A stretch of DNA of 7,136 bases from Galactobacter sp. (GTDB lineage Bacteria > Actinomycetota > Actinomycetes > Actinomycetales > Micrococcaceae): the NCBI GenBank assembly GCA_022712075.1, contig JALAHE010000260.1, positions 1 to 7,136 of the forward strand, in the 5' to 3' direction. Position numbers and translations under genes: made by a program. The notes below the pieces were generated by a model. The model made no database searches, had not been told where the DNA came from, and saw nothing but the letters and a program-made list of their open reading frames with translations. Positions 1 through 5,326 of this stretch are shown here, in pieces (within the stretch, counting starts at the first letter, position 1; each line of letters begins with the position of its first letter).

Positions 1-46
1 ACCCGCAATTGCGTGGGCCGGGAGCGGCGGGCGGCGGGGAGCTGGC

Positions 47-1444
47 TCATGCGTTGCTCCCTCGCCGCCACCAGCGGCGCAACCCGGAGGCGGCGCCGGT
101 GGCCAGGCCGGAGGCGGCCCCGACGACGGCGCGGGGCGCCGAGCGCAGCGCCGGGCCCGGGCGGCGGGCCGGTCCGTCCTGGGGTCGATGCTGCGTGGGC
201 GCCCCGGCGTGCGGCTTCGGGCCGGTCCCCGGGCCCTCGCCGGCCTCGGCGGTGGGGGCGGTCTCCTCCACGAGGTGGAGCGACTTCAGGAGCTTGCCGG
301 GGACGTAGGCGCTGCGCAGGGCGGGGGAGTGAAGCAGCGTGTGGGTGGCCGACGGCCGCAGGTCCTGCAGGGTCGGGGGTGCCACGGCAAAGGCCACGGC
401 GTCGACGAGTTCCTGCAGGCTTTCCCCGGCGCCGTCCTCCTGCTCGGCGGGGAGCGGGACCCCGCGGCGCAGCACGGCGTCGGTGAGGGCGAGCCGGGGG
501 CGGCGAGGGTCGCTCAGGGAGGCCAGGCGGGGCAGCACACGCCCCGTCGCGACCGATTGCACGCGCTCGCCGCCATGGGCGCGCAGCGCGAGGAGCCACG
601 GCTCGTCAACGGCAAGCGTGAGGGTCGGGGCCACGAGCAGGTGCGCCACGGCGGCGGGAAGCGAGGCGGGGAGGACGGCGCACGCGAGGCCGGCCTCCGC
701 CGCGGCCTCGGCCAGGCGCAGGGCCTCGGCCCGCCCGGAGCCGGGCCCCGGAAGGAAGGCGAGGGCCCGCAGGCCCGTGTCCAGCGCGGCGTCGACGAGC
801 CGCCCGGCGAGCCGCTGGGCCTCGGCATCGCCGTGCGGACCGAGCTCCGGCAGCTCGGTGCCGAGCACGAGGGCAGTGCGTTCGCCGGCCGAGCGCCACT
901 CCTGGATCCGCCGCGGTGCCGCCACGGCGTCGGCCCACGCGGCGGCGGCGTGCCGCAGCTGCGCCAGGGGCACGGGGTGCCGGCGCACGGCGTCCCCGCG
1001 CTCGCGCAGCAGCACGGGCACGAGCCCGGGAACCAGTTCGGCGAACACGAGATCGGTGATCCGCTCCAGCGTCCGGCGAGAGAGCTGGGAGGGGGTGGGG
1101 CTGGGAGCCCGCCCCCCGTCGTCGAGCAGGACGAGGCGGGCCTTCCCAGCCGCGGTGGCGAGCCGCTCGGCGGCGGACGGCGACGCCGAGTCAAGCACCG
1201 CGACGGACGGGGCGAGGGAGCGCAGCACGGCCGCCGCGTCGGCGCGGGGTCCCAGGTCGAGGCACGTGTCGGAGGCGGGCAGGCGCAGCCCGGCCTCGAT
1301 GGCCTCGCCGACGGCGCGGCCCGCCGCCGTGCGCGAGTCGAAGACGATGACGCGGTCGCTGGACGCCGGAAGCACCCCGGCCGCCGTGGCGGCGAGCAGG
1401 GTGAGGAGCCCCGAGGGGCTCGCGGCGTGCAGCAACAGGCGCAT
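47..1444 (-). CDS. Divergent polysialyltransferase-like protein (second of a tandem pair)
   Basis: This 465-residue protein is recognisable mainly as a diverged copy of the protein encoded just upstream. Both share the order of an N-terminal Rossmann-like half, a D-G motif followed by an LVPGL.P.LL segment (here DDG at 108-110 and LVPGL at 137-141), a second half with the VDAVAFA block (347-353), and a C-terminal basic tail. The upstream copy's KPHP motif is replaced by LPGP (231-234), and its SIFSTT motif aligns with LAVDEP (277-282), so the HP and Ser/Thr motifs of bacterial sialyltransferases (CMP-sialate binding) appear lost. Residues about 393-435 are a Pro/Gly-rich linker, and the end (RRWWRR, 456-461) is basic and aromatic, suited to membrane contact. 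The ATG at 1444 is preceded by GAGG (1450-1453) and lies 1 nt after the upstream stop, so the genes are co-transcribed. It may be an accessory subunit, a transferase with altered specificity, or a decaying duplicate. The open frame and normal codon use argue against a pseudogene. The function is inferred. Confidence 0.75.
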   Translation of the reverse strand: MRLLLHAASPSGLLTLLAATAAGVLPASSDRVIVFDSRTAAGRAVGEAIEAGLRLPASDTCLDLGPRADAAAVLRSLAPSVAVLDSASPSAAERLATAAGKARLVLLDDGGRAPSPTPSQLSRRTLERITDLVFAELVPGLVPVLLRERGDAVRRHPVPLAQLRHAAAAWADAVAAPRRIQEWRSAGERTALVLGTELPELGPHGDAEAQRLAGRLVDAALDTGLRALAFLPGPGSGRAEALRLAEAAAEAGLACAVLPASLPAAVAHLLVAPTLTLAVDEPWLLALRAHGGERVQSVATGRVLPRLASLSDPRRPRLALTDAVLRRGVPLPAEQEDGAGESLQELVDAVAFAVAPPTLQDLRPSATHTLLHSPALRSAYVPGKLLKSLHLVEETAPTAEAGEGPGTGPKPHAGAPTQHRPQDGPARRPGPALRSAPRAVVGAASGLATGAASGLRRWWRRGSNA

Positions 1445-1445
1445 G

Positions 1446-2870
1446 TCAGCCTCGCTTGGACCAGGTCACGAGGCGCGAGCCCACGGCGGCGGCGGCGCGG
1501 CGGGACCCGCGGCGCAACCCGTCCGGATCGGAGGCGCCGCGCACCACACCCAGGACCTTGTTCGCGATCTCCTCGTTCTTGATGATCCCGTGCACGGCTC
1601 GGTGGGCCCGGCCCGGATCCGCGGGGGAACGGTGGGGCAGGCCCAGGGCGCGCAGGCGCCGCTGCTTGATGTAGCGATCCCGCAGGCCGGGCTCGGCGGC
1701 GAGGAAGTCCTCGGCCCCCTCGCGCAGCTGCGGCAGCTGCTGCGAGCGCATGGCAAAGGCCACGGCGTCGATGAGGCGCTGGAGGCGCGCCGGGTCCTGC
1801 GCGAGCCCGGCGTCCGCCCCGTCCCCGTAGAGGGCGTCGGCCAGGACGAGCGGCACGCGGTTCGAGTTCTCGAACGGGGCGAGCGCGTGCAGCAGGGCAC
1901 CGGTACCCACGGCGCGCACGGGCACCGCGCTGATGGCGCGCAGCGTCGCCAGGGTCGTGGAGAAGATCGAGACGACGCCCACCGGGGCGAGCCAGGAGGC
2001 CACCACCTCGGCCGGCACCGTGTCCCGGATGATGGTGGCGCCCACGCCGGCCTGTGCCGCCGCGGCCCGGAAGGACTCGATCGAGGCGACGGAAGCGGCC
2101 GGATGCGGCTTGAACACCACGCGGCGGGCGCCGAGCTCCGTCGCCGCCTCCAGGAGCAGGCGGGAGTGTTCGGTCTCCTCCTCGGCCGTGAGCAGGCCGA
2201 GGTCGCTCAGGTACTGGCCGATGACGAGCACGGTCGGCTCTCCGGCGTCGATGACGTCCTGCAGCGCGGCGCTCGGTTCGAGGGCCGCCGCCCATTCGTC
2301 GACGAGCCGAGCGAAGGGTTCGACCGGCGCCGGCACGAGCAGGGGCTCGGCCTCCGAGAGCAGCGCGGGGGAGAGGCCGGGGACCAGATCGAGGTAGACG
2401 AGCGTGCGCACGCGCTCGAGGATGTCCGGCTCCAGGCGATTGCGGGTGGGTCCGTAGCTCATGAGGCCGTCCGCGTGCACCACGAGGGGCGAGGACGCGA
2501 AGACCGCCGCGAGCGCGCGGGCGGGGTTGACCTGTAGCGACTCGAGGTAGAGGGTCACGTCCTCCTCGCCGAGTCCCCAGGCGGCGCGCAGAAGCTTCTG
2601 CAGGAGCGGCTGCTCCAGGCGGCGCGGGGCGAACTGGTGCGGCCGCAGCGGCCACAGCGTGGCCCCGAAGTCGACGACGTCGTCGAAGTCGGCGGCGAGG
2701 GCGGCGAAGCCTGCGGCCTCGCTCAGCGAGGGGACGAGCTCCGGCTGGCGGGCCGAGTCAACGAGCAGGAGCACCCGGCGCTCGCCGCCGGTGTCGATGC
2801 TGCCCGAGCGGAGCATGGCGCTCAGGGAGGCCACTTGGTAGAGGGTCGATGCCTCGAAGACGTGGATCAT
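1446..2870 (-). CDS. Polysialyltransferase-family glycosyltransferase (alpha-2,8-polyST-like)
   Basis: This 474-residue protein resembles the bacterial polysialyltransferase family (Pfam A-2_8-polyST, related to CAZy GT38/GT52), which transfers sialic acid from CMP-sialate onto surface glycans at the inner face of the membrane. Visible motifs are HADGLMSYG at 132-140 (position of the family's acidic D/E-D/E-G motif), FKPHP at 253-257 (the HP motif that contacts CMP) and SIFSTT at 301-306 (the Ser/Thr motif). The C-terminus (about 450-474) is basic and could associate with membrane. No signal peptide is seen, as expected for a cytoplasmic transferase. The ATG at 2870 overlaps the stop of the GT2 gene as ATGA (2867-2870), and AAGG at 2881-2884 is a weak ribosome site. 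The frame stays open upstream to 3275, but the MIHVFEAS start matches the N-terminus of the paralogue downstream. The nearby neuB and neuA genes support sialate as donor. Acceptor and linkage cannot be read from the sequence. Confidence 0.82.
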   Translation of the reverse strand: MIHVFEASTLYQVASLSAMLRSGSIDTGGERRVLLLVDSARQPELVPSLSEAAGFAALAADFDDVVDFGATLWPLRPHQFAPRRLEQPLLQKLLRAAWGLGEEDVTLYLESLQVNPARALAAVFASSPLVVHADGLMSYGPTRNRLEPDILERVRTLVYLDLVPGLSPALLSEAEPLLVPAPVEPFARLVDEWAAALEPSAALQDVIDAGEPTVLVIGQYLSDLGLLTAEEETEHSRLLLEAATELGARRVVFKPHPAASVASIESFRAAAAQAGVGATIIRDTVPAEVVASWLAPVGVVSIFSTTLATLRAISAVPVRAVGTGALLHALAPFENSNRVPLVLADALYGDGADAGLAQDPARLQRLIDAVAFAMRSQQLPQLREGAEDFLAAEPGLRDRYIKQRRLRALGLPHRSPADPGRAHRAVHGIIKNEEIANKVLGVVRGASDPDGLRRGSRRAAAAVGSRLVTWSKRG

Positions 2871-3856
2871 GCGGAGACCGCCTTGTTCTCGAGGGCGAGC
2901 CACGGGCGCAACGCGCGGGAGCGGCGGGAGTCCATGGCGGCGAAGGCCTCGCGCAGCACCTCGCGGGGGAGCAGGGCGGAGGTCTCCTCGATGCCTTGAC
3001 GCATGCGGCGGCGCAGCTCCGGGGTCATGTCGCGGGCGCGGCCGAGCTGGTGGGCGCTCACCCCCAGGAACTGGCGGGCCACCTTGGGAAGGAAGCGCTC
3101 GGCCTCGCGGTCGGCGGCGACCGCGGAGATGGCCAGCGCGAAGGCGCGCGTGAACTGCAGCTGCCGCTCGTCGAGGATCTGGGTGAGCGTGCCGCCGCCG
3201 CCCCGGCGGTAGAGGATGCCGGGGGAGTCGACGACGGCGAGGGACTCGGTGCCGAGGAAGAGGCGCCAGATCCAAGGGCGGTCCTCGGCGGTGTGCAGGC
3301 CGTCGCGGAAGCGCACGAGGTCAAGCTCGTCGTGGACCCGGCGGTGGAACAGGCCGGCCCACGCGTACGGGTAGTCGATGAGCGTGGTGCGCGTGGAGGG
3401 GAGGATCGTGTCGCGCGGGTTCAGGGGCACCGAGCGCAGCCCGTGCGGGGCGCGGCGCGGCTTGCGCGTGCCGCCGTGCTCCTCGATGAGGTCGGTGCGG
3501 ACAAAGTCCACGCCCAGGGTGTCGAGGCTGTTCAGGAGCGAGGCGAGGTGCCCGGGCGCGAACCAGTCGTCGCCGTCCATGAACCCGAGGGTGCGGCCCT
3601 GCGCCGCGGCAAGGCCGGTGTTGCGGGCCTCGGAGAGCCCGCGTGCGTGCTCGTGGCGCAGCACGCTGAGGCCCGGGAGGGCGGGGGCGTATTCGGCGGC
3701 GACCGCCGCTGGATCGTCAACGGAACCGTCGTCGACCAGGAGAACCTGCAGCCGGGACGGATCCTCGAACTGCCGGGTGAGGGAGGTCAACGCGTCGCGC
3801 AAGAGGGGCGCTTGATCGCGGACCGTCACCACCAGGCTGACATCGTAGGAGGGCAT
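2867..3856 (-). CDS. Family 2 (GT-A) glycosyltransferase
   Basis: This 329-residue inverting GT-A glycosyltransferase would add one sugar from a nucleotide-sugar donor in the cytoplasm. The N-terminal domain is typical: YDVSLVVTVRDQ (4-15), VDDGS at 41-45 for nucleotide binding, ARNTG at 77-81, and MDGDD at 93-97 containing the D-x-D metal-binding motif. AEDRPW at 190-195 holds the likely catalytic-base region (the ED of many GT2 enzymes). The C-terminal roughly 110 residues are helical and Arg-rich, with no transmembrane segment. The family members it recalls build capsules or teichoic acid-like polymers. It heads a three-gene unit with the two polyST-like genes, so it probably makes the primer or another linkage of the same glycan. 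The ATG at 3856 has no clear Shine-Dalgarno sequence but has a TAnnnT box 6 nt upstream, fitting a leaderless mRNA. Donor and acceptor are unknown. Confidence 0.9.
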   Translation of the reverse strand: MPSYDVSLVVTVRDQAPLLRDALTSLTRQFEDPSRLQVLLVDDGSVDDPAAVAAEYAPALPGLSVLRHEHARGLSEARNTGLAAAQGRTLGFMDGDDWFAPGHLASLLNSLDTLGVDFVRTDLIEEHGGTRKPRRAPHGLRSVPLNPRDTILPSTRTTLIDYPYAWAGLFHRRVHDELDLVRFRDGLHTAEDRPWIWRLFLGTESLAVVDSPGILYRRGGGGTLTQILDERQLQFTRAFALAISAVAADREAERFLPKVARQFLGVSAHQLGRARDMTPELRRRMRQGIEETSALLPREVLREAFAAMDSRRSRALRPWLALENKAVSA

Positions 3857-3868
3857 GACTGGACGCTA
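3857..3868 (-). promoter_or_regulatory. Possible leaderless promoter (-10 box) of the GT2-polyST operon
   Basis: Reading the minus strand, TAGCGT (3868-3863) is followed by exactly 6 nt and then the ATG at 3856. The form TAnnnT and this spacing match actinobacterial -10 boxes that start transcription on the A of the start codon. No purine-rich ribosome site is present in the preceding 20 nt. No good -35 box is seen at 17-18 nt, so this is a tentative call. It would make the GT2-polyST genes independently transcribed from neuA/neuB. Confidence 0.4.
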
Positions 3869-3938
3869 CGAGGGCGACATGACCCGCACTCCACGCCAAG
3901 GTGAACGCGAGGCAAAGCGATCGCCCAGCCGCCGCGGG

Positions 3939-3952
3939 TAGTCTTCCGGGGC
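3939..3952 (+). promoter_or_regulatory. Possible leaderless promoter (-10 box) of the nucleotidyltransferase gene
   Basis: TAGTCT (3939-3944) lies 8 nt before the ATG at 3953, and there is no convincing Shine-Dalgarno sequence between them. This mirrors the arrangement on the other strand of the same 96-bp divergent intergenic region. The -35 region is not recognisable. Confidence is limited because TAnnnT is a short motif. Confidence 0.35.
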
Positions 3953-4750
3953 ATGCGCAACGTGCCAGCTTCCCTTGACCCCGGCGTCGTCGCCGGCATC
4001 GACGAGCGGCTCTCCGGCGTCGAGGCCGCCCACGGCGTGCGCGTGCTCTGGGCCATCGAGTCGGGCTCGCGCGCGTGGGGATTCCCCTCGCCGGACAGCG
4101 ACTACGACGCCCGCTTCCTCTACCTGCGTCCGGCCGCCGACTACCTCTCGCTCTGGCCCGTCAGGGACGTCATCGAGACGCCGCTGGATGCGGTCTTCGA
4201 CGTCAACGGCTGGGATCTGGCCAAGGCCGTGCGGCTCATGGTCAAGGGCAACGCCGCCGCGCTCGAGTGGCTGCGCTCGCCCATCGTCTACGCGGGGGAC
4301 GCAGCGTTCCGGGACCGCGCCCTGGCGCTCGCCGAGCGCGTGGTGCGGCGCGAGGACCTCGGGCGCCACTACCTGCATGTGGCCCGCCAGCAGCGCCTGG
4401 GCCGGGCCAACCTCAAGCGTTTCTTCTACGTGCTGCGCCCGGCTGCGGCGCTGCACTGGCTCGCGGAGCATCCCGAGCGAGTGTTGCCGCCCATGGACCT
4501 GCCGACGCTCCTGGCCGAGGCGAACCCGGGTGCCGCGGTGCGCTCGGCCGCGGCGGCGCTCATCCAGCTCAAGTCCCGAACCCGCGAGCTGGGTGCCGGC
4601 GACGTGCCAGCCGTCCTGGCCGAGTTCGTGGAGCGCGAGCTCGCCCGCGCGGTGGTCTTCGAGGCGGCCGGCGAGGATCCGGCGGAGCGGGCGGCGGCCC
4701 GCCGCGACGCGGACGCGTTCTTCCGCGCCGAGCTGGCGCTGAGCAACTGA
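3953..4750 (+). CDS. Predicted nucleotidyltransferase, RlaP/YcgL type (DNA polymerase beta superfamily)
   Basis: This 265-residue protein has the signature of the RlaP/YcgL-type nucleotidyltransferases (COG3541, Pfam PF10127). The active site is GSRAWGF at 38-44 followed by DSDYD at 48-52, the GS...DxD pattern in which D50 and D52 would bind metal. The family block DVNGWDLAKAVRLMVKGN (83-100) with LEWLRSPIVY (104-113) is also present. The remaining roughly 150 residues are helical and basic. Such enzymes transfer a nucleotide monophosphate, and some members sit beside RNA ligases and are proposed to act in RNA repair. No RNA ligase, kinase or toxin gene accompanies this one in the window, so its substrate is unknown. 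It is divergent from the glycosyltransferase operon with a 96-bp gap and ends before a repeat array. The ATG at 3953 is chosen because it gives a short natural lead-in to the fold. No strong ribosome site precedes it. Confidence 0.85.
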   Translation: MRNVPASLDPGVVAGIDERLSGVEAAHGVRVLWAIESGSRAWGFPSPDSDYDARFLYLRPAADYLSLWPVRDVIETPLDAVFDVNGWDLAKAVRLMVKGNAAALEWLRSPIVYAGDAAFRDRALALAERVVRREDLGRHYLHVARQQRLGRANLKRFFYVLRPAAALHWLAEHPERVLPPMDLPTLLAEANPGAAVRSAAAALIQLKSRTRELGAGDVPAVLAEFVERELARAVVFEAAGEDPAERAAARRDADAFFRAELALSN

Positions 4751-4754
4751 GCCC

Positions 4755-4888
4755 GCTGCACCCCGCTTTTTCACCCCCTCGCGGAGTCTTCACCCCTTCG
4801 GCGGTTTTTGCACCGCCTCCGGGACGGTGCAAAGACTCCGAGGGGATGAGAATCCGGTCGCGAGGATGAGAATCCGCGGAGGTGAGTG
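4755..4888 (+). repeat. Divergent array of ~20-bp repeats (two halves in inverted orientation)
   Basis: The intergenic region holds at least five related units of 19-20 bp arranged head-out from a centre near 4814-4826. On the minus strand, units begin at 4813 (GTGCAAAAACCGCC...), 4793 (GTGAAGACTCCGCGAGGGG) and 4774 (GTGAAAAAGCGG). On the plus strand, they begin at 4827 (GTGCAAAGACTCCGAGGGG), 4846 (ATGAGAATCCGG...GAGG) and 4866 (ATGAGAATCCGCGGAGG), with a partial unit at 4882. Start-to-start spacings are 20 and 19 on the left and 19 and 20 on the right. The arrangement creates perfect inverted repeats: TTTGCACCG (4807-4815) with CGGTGCAAA (4825-4833), and CGGAGTCTT (4782-4790) with AAGACTCCG (4832-4840). 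GGATGAGAATCCG occurs exactly twice (4844-4856, 4864-4876). It could be an operator array, a structured terminator for the upstream gene or a dispersed extragenic repeat. Confidence 0.75.
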
Positions 4889-4965
4889 CGACTGCCCCGG
4901 GCACCGCGCGAGGATCATCCCCGGCGGTCCTCCGCGAGGGTGACGCCAGGGAACGGCCCCGGTGC

Positions 4966-4977
4966 CACGCTGAGCCC
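4966..4977 (+). promoter_or_regulatory. Possible leaderless promoter (-10 box) of the small CxxC protein
   Basis: CACGCT (4966-4971) is followed by 6 nt and then the ATG at 4978, the same spacing as seen before the GT2 gene. It departs from TAnnnT at the first base. A TGAC (4941-4944) upstream could be part of a -35 box, but the spacing (about 20 nt) is long. There is no purine-rich ribosome site just before the ATG. Weak call. Confidence 0.3.
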
Positions 4978-5178
4978 ATGAAGCGATGCGATCAGTGCAA
5001 GAAGACCCTGCGCGGCGCCGGCCACAAGACCGCCCTGCGCACCCTCTGCGACGTTTGCTACGCCGAGTACCGCGGCGTGGTGGGCGGCTACATGGGCTCC
5101 GGCAACGTGGGCACGGCACTGTTCACGGGCGGGCTCTTCCGCCGCCGCGCAGAACGCGAGGCAAAGAAGAAGCGCTAG
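4978..5178 (+). CDS. Small zinc-ribbon-like protein with two CxxC pairs
   Basis: This is a 66-residue protein of unknown function. Two CxxC knuckles (C4/C7 and C24/C27), separated by 16 residues, form a likely single zinc-binding ribbon. They are followed by a Gly-rich, fairly hydrophobic stretch (33-53) and a strongly basic C-terminus (RRRAEREAKKKR, 55-66). The last features could contact nucleic acid or ribosome. A membrane role is less likely because the hydrophobic part is broken by many glycines. The frame extends upstream to a GTG at 4882, but those codons read through the repeat array and low-complexity sequence. The ATG at 4978 starts directly on the zinc-ribbon sequence and has a promoter-like box at leaderless spacing, so I chose it. 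It follows the nucleotidyltransferase gene on the same strand after 227 bp and probably has its own promoter. A strong hairpin follows 24 nt after the stop. Confidence 0.72.
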   Translation: MKRCDQCKKTLRGAGHKTALRTLCDVCYAEYRGVVGGYMGSGNVGTALFTGGLFRRRAEREAKKKR

Positions 5179-5202
5179 CCGGCCGCCCGCCCCGCCACAG
5201 CG

Positions 5203-5241
5203 CGACGCCGGGCCGCCCCGCGAAGGGGCGACCCGGCGTCG
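5203..5241 (+). terminator. Hairpin terminator after the small zinc-ribbon gene
   Basis: A 10-bp arm CGACGCCGGG (5203-5212) pairs perfectly with CCCGGCGTCG (5232-5241). After a single C/A mismatch, the stem continues with CGCCCC (5214-5219) and GGGGCG (5225-5230) around a 5-nt loop. It begins 24 nt after the stop codon at 5178. No T-run follows, which is common for actinobacterial terminators. The stem is symmetric and could act in both directions between the converging genes. Confidence 0.75.
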
Positions 5242-5255
5242 TCGTGCATCCCGCC

Positions 5256-5307
5256 CGCCGTGAGGCAAGCGAACCGCGCCTACACTCGCGGCCCACGCCT
5301 CACGGCG
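5256..5307 (-). terminator. Long hairpin downstream of neuB (likely terminator)
   Basis: A perfect 11-bp stem joins CGCCGTGAGGC (5256-5266) to GCCTCACGGCG (5297-5307). The 30-nt loop has its own inner stem, CCGCG (5274-5278) with CGCGG (5287-5291). It starts about 20 nt beyond the neuB stop (5327-5329) on the minus strand, so it most likely ends the neuA-neuB transcript. This would separate that transcript from the GT2-polyST operon further along the same strand. A U-tract is absent. Confidence 0.7.
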
Positions 5308-5326
5308 AAGGGAAACGCAGGGGTGC

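Noticed and set aside
339..2655. Very long open frames (over 700 codons) on both strands across the polyST-like genes
   Set aside because: They are Arg/Pro/Ala-rich shadow translations caused by high GC and lack any recognisable domain. The minus-strand frames at 47-1444 and 1446-2870 show conserved motifs, coupling and ribosome sites.
2849..3904. Plus-strand open frame of 351 codons antisense to the GT2 gene
   Set aside because: The translation is low-complexity Gly/Ala/Arg/Val with no domain, while the opposite strand encodes a textbook GT2 enzyme.
3866..4774. Minus-strand open frame of 302 codons antisense to the nucleotidyltransferase
   Set aside because: The composition is typical of a GC shadow frame. 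The plus strand has the GS...DxD active site and family blocks in one frame.
4755..4888. CRISPR array
   Set aside because: The repeats are degenerate, about 20 bp with no unique spacers between them, and the two halves are in opposite orientation. No cas genes are present.
4882..4977. GTG at 4882 as the start of the zinc-ribbon protein, giving 98 residues
   Set aside because: The GGAGG before it abuts the GTG with no room for ribosome spacing, and it overlaps the repeat array. The added 32 residues are low complexity. The ATG at 4978 begins right at the CxxC domain.
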